Source: Planctomycetota bacterium (lineage in GTDB: Bacteria > Planctomycetota > Phycisphaerae > Sedimentisphaerales > Anaerobacaceae). From it: DNA of 64,000 bases. The translations under genes and the position numbers were made by a program. The DNA lies in assembly GCA_019456145.1 (NCBI GenBank), contig VRUL01000001.1, positions 372,001 through 436,000 of the forward strand, written 5' to 3'. Below are positions 44,391-52,592 of the stretch, piece after piece. The stretch's first letter is position 1. Each line of letters begins with the position of its first letter. Under the pieces are notes generated by a model. It was not told where the DNA came from, did not search any database, and saw nothing but the letters and a program-made list of their open reading frames with translations.

Positions 44391-44719
44391 TAAAGCAATT
44401 TCCGGCAGGTGCTTTCCAATGCATCGAGCTTGTTCCGGACAACATCCCAGACGATTTTTAAATTAACACCAAAATATTCGTGAATAAGAATATTCCGCAA
44501 GGCTATGATTTTGTACCATTCAATTTCGGCAGCATTATCCTTAACTTCGTCAGGCATAGATCGGGCAGCCTCGCCGATAACCTCAAGATTGTGGATAACA
44601 GCATGTTGGGTTTTTCTGTCGGCTTCAAAAGCCTTATAGTCCATATCCTTAACGTATTCTCGAATAAAAGTTATCGCTTGTATTATGTCGTCAAGCTGTT
44701 GTTTATAGTCCCTTGGCAT
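44390..44719 (-). CDS. hepT: HepT-like HEPN (DUF86) toxin
   Basis: 109 residues of the DUF86/HepT kind: MPRDYKQQLDDIIQAITFIREYVK, HAVIHNLEVIGEAARSMPDEV, and ALRNILIHEYFGVNLKIVWDVV with the RNase motif R-x4-H (RNILIH). Known HepT cleaves RNA and is neutralised by MntA-catalysed modification. The stop codon TAG straddles the MITE junction: T and A come from the target duplication and G from the element. The gene overlaps the end of mntA by 17 bp. Confidence 0.9.
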   Translation of the reverse strand: MPRDYKQQLDDIIQAITFIREYVKDMDYKAFEADRKTQHAVIHNLEVIGEAARSMPDEVKDNAAEIEWYKIIALRNILIHEYFGVNLKIVWDVVRNKLDALESTCRKLL

Positions 44720-45002
44720 AAATTACTTGCCTTTCAATAACAGGTTTAAGACGAGGCTTGACGGTATCAGCGGTCACCAGATCGACCGGCCTGCCAAACA
44801 GCCTCTCCAGATAAAATTTCAAATCCATATAATGATCAAATGTTGGCTCGACAAAATCGACCAGAATGTCAACATCACTTTCTCTGTCAGCCTGATTGCG
44901 GGCCAATGAGCCAAAAAGACCTATGCTGCGGACGGAAAAGTTCTGTTTTAATTCTTCTGCCCTCTGATTTAGCTGTTTCAGGATACCTTTTTGTGTGAAC
45001 AT
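44703..45002 (-). CDS. mntA: MntA-type nucleotidyltransferase antitoxin
   Basis: 99 residues with the nucleotidyltransferase signature SIGLFGSLARNQADRESDVDILVDF (G-S-x10-D-x-D). In the HepT/MntA family MntA AMPylates a Tyr of HepT (RNILIHEY here has Tyr after the RNase motif). A GAGGGG ribosome site lies before the ATG. The 5' end overlaps a 33-codon ORF (44978-45079) in another frame. Confidence 0.92.
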   Translation of the reverse strand: MFTQKGILKQLNQRAEELKQNFSVRSIGLFGSLARNQADRESDVDILVDFVEPTFDHYMDLKFYLERLFGRPVDLVTADTVKPRLKPVIERQVIYAKGL

Positions 45003-45079
45003 TTATTGTTCCCCTCATATTGTTCAGCACGTTTTTCCTTGAATGCTCTCAGTATTTTTAATATTTCCGTATGTGACAT
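44978..45079 (-). CDS. 33-codon ORF overlapping mntA
   Basis: MSHTEILKILRAFKEKRAEQ begins it, with GGAG 8 nt upstream of the ATG. The sequence resembles the N-terminal helix of MNT-family proteins (EILKILRxxKE), so it may be a remnant of a second, frame-shifted MntA start or a leader peptide that couples translation into mntA. It ends inside mntA. Confidence 0.35.
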   Translation of the reverse strand: MSHTEILKILRAFKEKRAEQYEGNNKCSHKKVS

Positions 45080-45445
45080 TTTTCCATCTCCATTTTTCCA
45101 TCTTTTCTATTTTATATAAAACCATTAAACGAGCATTCTACAACGTTTTTTTGCCTCTTAGACCGTTTGCAATACCAACTTCTACTTTTGCATAAAGTAA
45201 ACCGCCTTAATGGAAAAGTAAACGGATTTCGTGGATATCGACAAAATCATGTCAGGAAAGCCGTGTCCACTTTTGGAATAACGATAGCTCAATCAAACGC
45301 CTTGCATAAGCTCTATTCTAACAAAAATCAACTTACTTGCACGATTTCATCCGGGAAATCCGGGTTAAAAGTCCCCCGTTAGGCAAGAAATTTACTTCTG
45401 CTGGAGATATTGGTGCGTATTGTGCAAAAACCGACACAGTATGAG
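45080..45445. other. Gene-free interval between mntA and ilvN
   Basis: About 366 bp. It has scattered tandem-like pieces and a few T-runs but no gene, RNA or repeat that I can support. The mntA promoter is expected here but cannot be placed. Confidence 0.5.
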
Positions 45446-45934
45446 CTACGGCTCTGTTTTTGCCGTTCGCGGCATTGCGATCGTACCGGTCCTGGCGACG
45501 CTTTTAATACCATAAGGCTTGCAGGCATTTATGAACGCCTCGATCTTGGCCTCGGGTCCGCTGACTTCGACCATAACCAACTTTAGCCCCAGGTCCACAA
45601 CTTTTCCCTTGAACATTTCTATTAAGGACAGGATTTCGGGCCTTTTTTCCGGCGGCGCCACGATGCTGATAAGCATCAAATCTCGCGCCACTACCGGCTC
45701 ACCGACAAAATCCTGGACCTTAACAACAGGGACAACCTTGGCCAATTGTTTTCGAACCTGCTCAACGACCCTGTCATCGCCGATAACTACAATGGTCATT
45801 CGGCTCAACTTCGGGTCCTCGGTTCGGCCGACAACAAGCGAATCGATATTAAACGCCCTGGCGGCGAACATGCCGGCAACCTGGGCCAGAACGCCGGGCT
45901 TGTTTTCAACTAATGCACTAATTATATGCTTCAT
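45446..45934 (-). CDS. ilvN: Acetolactate synthase, small (regulatory) subunit
   Basis: 162 residues, the feedback-regulated subunit. An N-terminal ACT domain is MKHIISALVENKPGVLAQVAGMFAARAFNIDSLVVGRTEDP, followed by a C-terminal ACT-like half. It binds valine to control IlvB. It follows ilvB by about 26 bp on the same strand. The accessory island starts just after it. Confidence 0.95.
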   Translation of the reverse strand: MKHIISALVENKPGVLAQVAGMFAARAFNIDSLVVGRTEDPKLSRMTIVVIGDDRVVEQVRKQLAKVVPVVKVQDFVGEPVVARDLMLISIVAPPEKRPEILSLIEMFKGKVVDLGLKLVMVEVSGPEAKIEAFINACKPYGIKSVARTGTIAMPRTAKTEP

Positions 45935-45960
45935 TTTTCAAACCGCTTTCCAAGCTCAAA

Positions 45961-47700
45961 TCAGATTAACCTTTCCAAAATATCAAGCCCGTCCATTTCA
46001 TCGAGGCTTTTGCCTGCCGCTACCATAGGCCAGACATTTTCTTCTCTTTCGATTCTAAAGTCAACCACGCAGGGCCTTTTTTCGGCCAGCATGGCCTTGA
46101 TGACTTTTGGTACATCAGCTTTCTTATCGCAGGTCTTTCCAACGGCACCCAGCGCGCATGCCACAGTTGCGTAATCAGGATTGGCCAGGTAGCTTTTGGA
46201 ATATCGCCTGCCATAGAAAAGCTCCTGCCATTGTCGAACCATTCCCATATACCCATTGTTCAGGATACAGACCTTTATCGGCAGATTGTGCTCGACCGCG
46301 GTGGGAATCTCGGTCAAAGTCATATTGAAGCTGTGGTCACCGTCGATATCGATAACGGTCATATCCGGTTTGGCTATCTGGGCGCCTATTGCGGCGGGCA
46401 GACCGAAACCCATCGTGCCCAGGCCCCCGGAGCTGATAAACTGCCTGGGCATGCTAAAATGATAAAACTGAGCGGCCCACATCTGATTTTGGCCGACGCC
46501 GGTAGTTATGATTGCGCGGCCCTTTGTTTGGCGCCAAAGCTCATCAATAACATACTGAGGTTTGACCTGGGATGAGTTTTTGTCATAGCGAAGTGGAAAC
46601 TTTTTCTTCCACTCGGCGATTTTGCTAAACCACTTTTTCCTTGGTTGGGGTTTTACTTCCTTAATCATTTCAGCCAGTATTTCTTTGGCATCGCCCACAA
46701 CCGGGATATCCACGTGTACATTCTTGGATATGCTGGATGGGTCGATATCGATATGGATTATCTTTGCGTTGGGGGCGAAAGAATCGAGCTTCCCGGTGAC
46801 CCTGTCGTCAAAGCGGGCCCCTACGGCAATTAACAAATCGCATTCCTGCACAGCAAAATTAGCATAAGCGGTTCCGTGCATCCCGAGCATATCCAGTGAT
46901 TCGGGTCTGCTCTGGTCGTAACTTCCCAGTCCTAACAGTGTCGTTGTCACCGGCAGGTTCGCCTTTTGGGCCAATGCCCTTAATTCATCGCTTGCGTTTG
47001 CGATGATAACTCCTCCTCCGACATAAAGTACGGGCTGCCTGGAGTTGTTTATAGCTTCTGCGGCCATAGATATCTGCCTGGCGTGGCCTTTGGTCCGGAT
47101 CCGATATCCGGGCAGCTCAATTTTGTCCGGGCCATCTGTACTCGCTTTGTTGACCTGGACGTCAACGGGTAAATCAATCAGGACGGGCCCCGGCCTGCCG
47201 GTCGAAGCAATGTGAAAGGCTTCCTTTATAAGTCGGGCCAGGTCTTTTACGTCCTTTACGATGCAGTTGTATTTCGTGACCGGGCGGGTAACGCCGGTAG
47301 TGTCGGCTTCCTGGAATGCGTCGTTTCCTATAAGTTCTGTGCGGACCTGACCTGTCATTGCAACTAAGGGTATCGAGTCCATGTTGGCGGTGGCAAGGCC
47401 GGTTACTAAATTGCACGCACCCGGCCCGCTGGTTGCGAGGACAACGCCGACCTTTCCACTTGCACGTGCATAAGCATCAGCCATATGACAGCCACCCTGC
47501 TCGTGCCTGGGAATTATAAAATTGATCGGAGCATCATATAGTTTGTCAAACAGCGGCAGAACCACACCACCTGGATAGCCGAACATTGTGTCGACACCCA
47601 GTTTAATCAATGTGTCGACTATTATCTCGGCACCGGTCTTGAGAGAGGAGTTGTCTTTGGAAACGGCTTTCGAAGCCGAAGAGCGAGATTTGGACGCCAT
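45961..47700 (-). CDS. ilvB: Acetolactate synthase, large (catalytic) subunit
   Basis: 579 residues, thiamine diphosphate-dependent. Seen: FGYPGGVVLPLFDKLYD, HEQGGCHMADAYARASGKVGVVLATSGPGACNLVTGLA (Glu activates ThDP), GSYDQ..., GDHSFNMTLTEIPTAVEHNLPIKVCILNNGYMGMVRQWQELFY (GDG-like ThDP motif with His in place of Gly, IDGDHSF). The ATG at 47700 is chosen: it has AGGAAAGG upstream and gives a short Ser/Lys-rich tail. The long open frame to 47784 runs through hairpin DNA. Confidence 0.95.
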   Translation of the reverse strand: MASKSRSSASKAVSKDNSSLKTGAEIIVDTLIKLGVDTMFGYPGGVVLPLFDKLYDAPINFIIPRHEQGGCHMADAYARASGKVGVVLATSGPGACNLVTGLATANMDSIPLVAMTGQVRTELIGNDAFQEADTTGVTRPVTKYNCIVKDVKDLARLIKEAFHIASTGRPGPVLIDLPVDVQVNKASTDGPDKIELPGYRIRTKGHARQISMAAEAINNSRQPVLYVGGGVIIANASDELRALAQKANLPVTTTLLGLGSYDQSRPESLDMLGMHGTAYANFAVQECDLLIAVGARFDDRVTGKLDSFAPNAKIIHIDIDPSSISKNVHVDIPVVGDAKEILAEMIKEVKPQPRKKWFSKIAEWKKKFPLRYDKNSSQVKPQYVIDELWRQTKGRAIITTGVGQNQMWAAQFYHFSMPRQFISSGGLGTMGFGLPAAIGAQIAKPDMTVIDIDGDHSFNMTLTEIPTAVEHNLPIKVCILNNGYMGMVRQWQELFYGRRYSKSYLANPDYATVACALGAVGKTCDKKADVPKVIKAMLAEKRPCVVDFRIEREENVWPMVAAGKSLDEMDGLDILERLI

Positions 47701-47736
47701 TTTTTTTTCCTTTCCTGATAAACATTCTGGAGACCT

Positions 47737-47766
47737 CATTTTGCCGGAAACCGCAAAATGGGACCC
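47737..47766. repeat. Hairpin in the ilvB leader shared with rnpB
   Basis: CATTTTGC (47737-47744) and GCAAAATG (47753-47760) form an 8-bp perfect stem, followed by GGACCC. On the minus strand the block GGGTCCCATTTTGCG (15 bases) equals 37755-37769 in rnpB; the loops differ. It lies about 40-70 bp upstream of ilvB. Confidence 0.7.
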
Positions 47767-47782
47767 TATCGTTATTCCGGCC

Positions 47783-47937
47783 AATTATGGCTCCATGGGC
47801 TGCTCCGAGGAGCCAATCGCTTTTGCCCGAAAAACGATCGAACCGCTCGAAGGTTCAAATCCCTGCCATAATTCCGTAATCCCCGCTTTCAGCGGGTGTC
47901 TCAGGTCTGTATTTGTATGTTTTCATACAAATACAGA
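47783..47937. repeat. Nested inverted repeats in the ilvB leader
   Basis: An outer 9-bp stem (AATTATGGC, 47783-47791, with GCCATAATT, 47865-47873) encloses a GAACC-GGTTC hairpin (47840-47856). Then follow a CCCGCT/AGCGGG hairpin and a perfect 14-bp stem TCTGTATTTGTATG-TTTT-CATACAAATACAGA (47906-47937). No U-run follows, so terminators are unlikely. These structures occupy the 460-bp gap between ilvB and the Nfu gene; regulator binding or leader RNA are possible roles. Confidence 0.6.
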
Positions 47938-48163
47938 AGTATTATATAAAATCAATCACAGTTTCACAACTCTTTTTCGGCAATTTGTGAAGCTGCCGAT
48001 AATAAATTTTGTATGCTGTGCAAAATTAAGATGGTGTCAAATCAGGAAAAATAGCTGGATTGCAACTGCATTGCCGGTATAATAGTAACTGGTGAATGGT
48101 AAAAGTTGAGTAGTTCATTGCCATTTGACTAATTACCATTTAACCAGAATTAGGAGACTTTTT

Positions 48164-48433
48164 ATGTGTGATCAGTGCAATTGCGGCGAAACTAACGCAG
48201 AAAACAGCTTCGAAGAGCGGGTCAAGCAAGTAATCGAGGAAGTTCGACCGGCCCTGAAAGACCACGGCGGGGATGTCGAACTGGTTGGAACCGACGACGA
48301 TAACACCGTCCGTGTTCGCCTGCAGGGGGCCTGCCAAGGCTGTCCGGGTGCAGCGATGACGATGAAAATGGGCATCGAAAGAATCCTGAGGGAAAAAGTG
48401 CCTGAGGTCAAAGAAGTCGTGGCTGTGGATTAG
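48164..48433 (+). CDS. NifU-like (Nfu) iron-sulfur scaffold protein
   Basis: 89 residues. MCDQCNCGE at the N-terminus (Cys-rich) is followed by an Nfu domain: IEEVRPALKDHGGDVELVGTDDDNTVRVRLQGACQGCPGAAMTMKMGIERILREKVPEV, whose CQGCPGA is the C-x-x-C scaffold motif that assembles and delivers Fe-S clusters. The ATG at 48164 has AGGAG about 9 nt upstream. The extra N-terminal Cys pair is not part of the usual Nfu domain. Confidence 0.9.
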   Translation: MCDQCNCGETNAENSFEERVKQVIEEVRPALKDHGGDVELVGTDDDNTVRVRLQGACQGCPGAAMTMKMGIERILREKVPEVKEVVAVD

Positions 48434-48453
48434 CGCCCGCATTATACCGGGTG

Positions 48454-50295
48454 TCAATTTCCTGGTGCGGGGAGAATACGGTAGATGGCAATTTTGGGTG
48501 AGCCTTCGCTAATTATGTGTATCAACTGGCAGGGGCCAATACGGTCTGCTTTGCGACCAAGGAAGGGAGCCCCGAGTGCTTGTATTCGGTCCAGCCCCCA
48601 GAGTTTGTAATAACGGTCATTGGGCGCGCCGGCCAGCCTCGAATCCCAGGCTATAAGTGTGACGTTGCGTTTTCCGCATCCTTGTATAAAGGCGGGAAAA
48701 TCTTTGGCATCCCTGGGCAAAATATTTCCTGTATGATCGAATCGCTCAATTGGTAAGCCGGTGTAAATCGGTAACCAACCAGGCATCGTGGTAATCATCC
48801 GGTCATCATCCTCGGCATTTTCTAAAAACCACAGGCCGAGGCGTTTAAAGTTGGCATTGCTTTGGCCGTCTCCCATTAAAAATCCCGTCGTAGCTGCGTT
48901 ACTAACCACCGCCAGAACCAGAAATGTCGGAACGATGAGCCATCCCATAGAGGGCTTTTGTCGCCGCAAAAGCTGCAGAACGAAAAAGCCAGCGACAACA
49001 ACTAAGACGGAGATAAGGGTTAGCTGCGAAATAAGGGGACATCGGTTTTGTGCGTAGGTGAGCGTGCCGGTATTCTTAGAGGCCCACAAAATCCCGGCAA
49101 TCCTGACGGCCCATAAAACGAAGATAATCGCTGCAATCAACTGAAGAACGGGTATCAGAAATTTTGGTTTTGGCTTGCTTACGAACCATCGCCAGAATGT
49201 AACTAGTCCGTATGCCGCAATAATAAGTCCGGCCCATGCGGCGGGTACACAAAACCGCGACAGCCGATACGGATATATCGCATGTATCATCACGTACGGT
49301 ACACCTGCCAGAAGCATTACGATAATTTCCCAGCGTTTTTTAATAACTGCTGTGACGCAGCCTGCTAAAAAAGCTGCTCCCAAAAGTAATCCGGTCACTG
49401 TAGAGACGGCTGAGTTCAGTGCCTCGAAGCTCCGGACCTGTCCTGAGGGTGAAGATTGCAGCAGTTGAGCGTTAAAAAAAGAACAGATATTGTGCCAGTA
49501 AAAGCCCAAATCTGCAGCCAGCTCAAAGGTACGATCTTTTGACAGGACCTGGATGTAATGGGCGCCTTCGGCCTGGCCTCGTAACTGCATCCATGTGATA
49601 ATCATACATATGCCAAAAGGTATCGAGGCCAGCGCTGTCATCATTATTGTCCTGGGCCATTTTCTGTTCCGAATAAGGTCAACCAGGGCGACCGCAGGGA
49701 TAAGGCCGGCCATGTCCCATCGGGCAATTGAACCAAGCATTGCAAATAAATAAGCCCACTTTATATGGGATCTTATACAAAGGCAGGTAGCGGCAAAAAG
49801 CGCCACTAATGTAAGCTCGGCGAGCGGCTGGCTGCTCATGCGTACCATCCAGGGACTGATACAAGCCAGAAGTGCCACCCAGAGGGCCGCTTTGCCCAAG
49901 AACTTCCTGCCGATAAGGTAGATCAGGACCATCACAGTCGGCAGCATAATGGCGTTGTACAGTTCGGTACCGAAAAGATTACGGTCGGGGGTGGAGAAAA
50001 AGTTGCCCACCAGCACGGTAATCAATGTGAAAAGCGGCGCACGCTTCATCGTGTAGGGGATTCGAAAACTCAGCCATTGTTGGCCTATTTGTAGAAATGC
50101 GACAAAATCCGGATTCGGAAAAACGAAGTGTCCCAAAAAGTGAAGAGAATAAATAAATCCCAGGATGACTAAAAGCCCTACAGCGGCATATTCGGCCAGA
50201 CGTTGATTGCGGTCCGGCTCGATGACAGGCACCTGCATCGGTTTGGGCGCTCTTGTACGTTTACTTCTTGATTTCATTGTTCTTTTTTTCTGCAT
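48454..50295 (-). CDS. Membrane glycosyltransferase (PMT/ArnT-like)
   Basis: 613 residues with about 11-12 membrane helices and a hydrophilic end. After the first helix comes NPDFVAFLQIGQQWL, then TMKRAPLFTLITVLVGNFF and MSSQPLAELTLVALFAATC, a layout like GT39/GT83 transferases that use polyprenyl-phosphate sugars. The C-terminal soluble part (DDDRMITTMPGWLPIYTGLPIERF) faces the periplasm. No single substrate can be named. The end of a run that also includes a methyltransferase-GT2 fusion likely to make such donors. Confidence 0.7.
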   Translation of the reverse strand: MQKKRTMKSRSKRTRAPKPMQVPVIEPDRNQRLAEYAAVGLLVILGFIYSLHFLGHFVFPNPDFVAFLQIGQQWLSFRIPYTMKRAPLFTLITVLVGNFFSTPDRNLFGTELYNAIMLPTVMVLIYLIGRKFLGKAALWVALLACISPWMVRMSSQPLAELTLVALFAATCLCIRSHIKWAYLFAMLGSIARWDMAGLIPAVALVDLIRNRKWPRTIMMTALASIPFGICMIITWMQLRGQAEGAHYIQVLSKDRTFELAADLGFYWHNICSFFNAQLLQSSPSGQVRSFEALNSAVSTVTGLLLGAAFLAGCVTAVIKKRWEIIVMLLAGVPYVMIHAIYPYRLSRFCVPAAWAGLIIAAYGLVTFWRWFVSKPKPKFLIPVLQLIAAIIFVLWAVRIAGILWASKNTGTLTYAQNRCPLISQLTLISVLVVVAGFFVLQLLRRQKPSMGWLIVPTFLVLAVVSNAATTGFLMGDGQSNANFKRLGLWFLENAEDDDRMITTMPGWLPIYTGLPIERFDHTGNILPRDAKDFPAFIQGCGKRNVTLIAWDSRLAGAPNDRYYKLWGLDRIQALGAPFLGRKADRIGPCQLIHIISEGSPKIAIYRILPAPGN

Positions 50296-50337
50296 CGCAA
50301 CACTTTACAGATAACAAAGGATCGGCAATTTAACTTA

Positions 50338-51120
50338 TTACCCGTCGGTTTTCTTCTCCAGCTCTATTGTTTGAAACATCCCCAGCAGATTATTTATTGG
50401 CGACAGTATATATTCTATAGCTTTAATAAGGGGATAAGTGCACGAAGGCACCAGTTGTCGTAATGTCAGGCCGCCACTAAGCAAATATCGCAGGGGGGTG
50501 TGATTACATATTCTTACGATTCGAAACTGTGGAAACTCCTTTTCAAAAATCCGTCGGTCGCGCGAAAAGATAATCCACGGTATCGCGCCATTTCCGTGCG
50601 AGAGGGGCCCAAGCTCTTTGAGGTCCCATTGTGCCTTCGGATCAAAAAGCTCGTGATGAAAGTTCTTGTAGATGAACCTTGACCATAATGTATTTGCCGG
50701 TTCAATCATAACGATTTTACCGGAGGGCTTAAGACACCGTATGGCCTCCCTGAAGAAGGCCCCTGGCTCGGCAATGTGATGCAGGACATCGAACATAAAG
50801 AAGGCGTCAACACCGGTATCTTCGAAGGGCATGTCAAGGGCCGAGAAGACCTTGTCGAGATTAGGTAATTCGAGGATGTCGGATGTAATTACGTTGCTGA
50901 TTACCTCTTTGATAAAACCTCCACCACTGCCAAGTTCAACGAGCACCTTCTTTTGGGGTTCGGGTATCGCCTTTTGAAATTGTTTATAAAAATCGACATA
51001 TATTTTTTTGAGGAACGGTTTTTTCCGCACAATCTCAGCGTGCAGCAGGGTGGTGGCGGGGTCGTCAAGGTCTTTAATACGCCTTGTCTGGGGCAGCTTG
51101 AGCCATTCAATGACGCTCAT
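50338..51120 (-). CDS. Class I SAM-dependent methyltransferase
   Basis: 260 residues. Methyltransferase motif I is KVLVELGSGGGFIKEVI (G-x-G-G-G), motif after beta-4 is DAFFMFDVLHHIAEPGAFFREAIRCLKPSGKIVMIEP, the type 11 layout. The start is the ATG at 51120 (MSVIEWL); an upstream in-frame ATG-like position at 51144 overlaps the previous gene by 17 bp. Substrate is unknown; near glycosyltransferase genes, a sugar or lipid carrier is plausible. Confidence 0.8.
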   Translation of the reverse strand: MSVIEWLKLPQTRRIKDLDDPATTLLHAEIVRKKPFLKKIYVDFYKQFQKAIPEPQKKVLVELGSGGGFIKEVISNVITSDILELPNLDKVFSALDMPFEDTGVDAFFMFDVLHHIAEPGAFFREAIRCLKPSGKIVMIEPANTLWSRFIYKNFHHELFDPKAQWDLKELGPLSHGNGAIPWIIFSRDRRIFEKEFPQFRIVRICNHTPLRYLLSGGLTLRQLVPSCTYPLIKAIEYILSPINNLLGMFQTIELEKKTDG

Positions 51121-51127
51121 AGTTTTT

Positions 51128-52588
51128 TTAACGTGCCTTTCCAAGCCACTTGATTTTTTTAAATGCTATCCAGCTCATTTTTAGCAGCAGCCAACCGTGT
51201 TTGAAGCGGCTGATATTTGTCGTGCCGTAGGTTCTTGCCCGGTATGTCACCGGCACTTCGACGACCTTGAGGTTTTGCTTAACCGCTCCGAAAATAAGGT
51301 CAAAGTCCCCAAAGGGATCAAAGTCGCCGAAATAAGCACGGTTGTCCGCTATTAAATCGTAGTTTTTCCTATGAATCATTTTGGTTCCGCAAAGCGTATC
51401 TCTGAATCTTTGGCCTAACAGCCAGCTAAACAACGAGCCGAAAAACTTATTTCCAAGATGATTCAGAAATCGCATTGCCTGTTTTTCCATTGGATAGACA
51501 AGCCGTGAACCGTTAATGAACTCGCCTTTGCCGTCACGCAGTGCCCTGAAGAACTTCGGTAAATCTTCGGGTGGAGCTGTTAAGTCCGCATCCTGGATAA
51601 CAAACACATCTGACGTTGAAGCGGCAAAACCTTTCCTTACGGCATCGCCTTTACCTGCTCCGTCTCCCTGAAGGATCAGGCTAATATTGCGTTCCGGATG
51701 TTCCTTAATTTGGCGTTCTATCTCTTCGGGCGTACCGTCCGTGCTGTTTCCGTCGACAAAGATTATTTCTGTTTCCCTGCCCATTTTGGGGACCCGTGTT
51801 ACCACGCCTTCAATATTACCGCGTTCATTTCTGCACGGCACTATTACAGAGACGGACAAATCCTCGTCTTGCAGGGCTGTCGGTGCCGGACGGGCTACCA
51901 GAAGATTGACCAGGTTAAAAAATCGTATTCCCGGAATCAAAGAAAGAAAATAATTACACAGTATCGTCAACGGCGGAATGCGCTTTGGCATCAGCAGGAA
52001 AGAATCGGTTCGAATGACCTCGAAGTTGGTCAGGTTGAGCAGATTTGCAATGTCTTGCGGCGGCAGCCAGTTCTGGTAGGCCAGGGGGCGGCGAATCCTG
52101 AAAAACGAGCCCACGCGTAAAATCCATTCCCAGAGATAATTATAATAGGTTATTACTATCCGTGTGCTTTCGGTAGTTAACGGATGGATACGTTCCAGGA
52201 CCTGTTGAATATCGTGCCATCTGCCAAGCGAATTACAGATGAGAACATAATCAAATTTTTCATCGAGATTCAATTCGTGCGGGTCCGCTACATAGAATTT
52301 AAGGTGTGGAAATCGTTTTTTTGCCGACTCGATAGCCGCCGGGTCAGTATCAATCCCTACGCCGTATGATGGTTTAACCGCAGCTAAAAGGTCGCCTGCT
52401 TCGCAGCCGACGTGCAGGACTCTGCTGTTTGGGCGAACAACGAATTTATAAATCCTGTCCAGCCACTTGTAATAATATGTATTGCGTTTTCGCCAACGCA
52501 ATGGTTTCTTTTCGTTCGGGGTGTCGTCTGAGGGTCCGGTGACACCGGTTTGCGAGGGATGTGAAGCCTGGTTTGTTGCCTCAGCCAT
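51128..52588 (-). CDS. Methyltransferase-GT2 fusion (DPM-like glycosyltransferase)
   Basis: 486 residues in two parts. Residues about 45-235 are a methyltransferase-like domain (SRVLHVGCEAGDLLAAV, then FDYVLICNSLGRWHDIQQVLERI). Residues about 245-486 are a GT2 glycosyltransferase: SVSVIVPCRNERGNIEGVV, EIIFVDGNSTDGTPEEIE, VFVIQDADLTAPPEDLPKF (DAD metal site), then DTLCGTKMI. The GT part resembles dolichyl/polyprenyl-phosphate mannose synthase and could make a lipid-linked donor for the membrane transferase encoded two genes on. Fusion with a methyltransferase is unusual. Confidence 0.8.
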   Translation of the reverse strand: MAEATNQASHPSQTGVTGPSDDTPNEKKPLRWRKRNTYYYKWLDRIYKFVVRPNSRVLHVGCEAGDLLAAVKPSYGVGIDTDPAAIESAKKRFPHLKFYVADPHELNLDEKFDYVLICNSLGRWHDIQQVLERIHPLTTESTRIVITYYNYLWEWILRVGSFFRIRRPLAYQNWLPPQDIANLLNLTNFEVIRTDSFLLMPKRIPPLTILCNYFLSLIPGIRFFNLVNLLVARPAPTALQDEDLSVSVIVPCRNERGNIEGVVTRVPKMGRETEIIFVDGNSTDGTPEEIERQIKEHPERNISLILQGDGAGKGDAVRKGFAASTSDVFVIQDADLTAPPEDLPKFFRALRDGKGEFINGSRLVYPMEKQAMRFLNHLGNKFFGSLFSWLLGQRFRDTLCGTKMIHRKNYDLIADNRAYFGDFDPFGDFDLIFGAVKQNLKVVEVPVTYRARTYGTTNISRFKHGWLLLKMSWIAFKKIKWLGKAR

Positions 52589-52592
52589 AAAT

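Noticed and set aside
45167-45382. 71-codon plus-strand ORF between mntA and ilvN
   Set aside because: Composition looks non-coding, no ribosome site, no family.
47760-47800. T-box leader of ilvB
   Set aside because: The AGGGTGG-ACCGCG consensus is not present, only a loose AGGGTCCC match inside the hairpin.
47784-47900. tRNA-like T-loop (GGTTCAAATC) upstream of ilvB
   Set aside because: The flanking 5-bp stem and the acceptor stem do not pair as in a tRNA; the region folds as nested inverted repeats instead.
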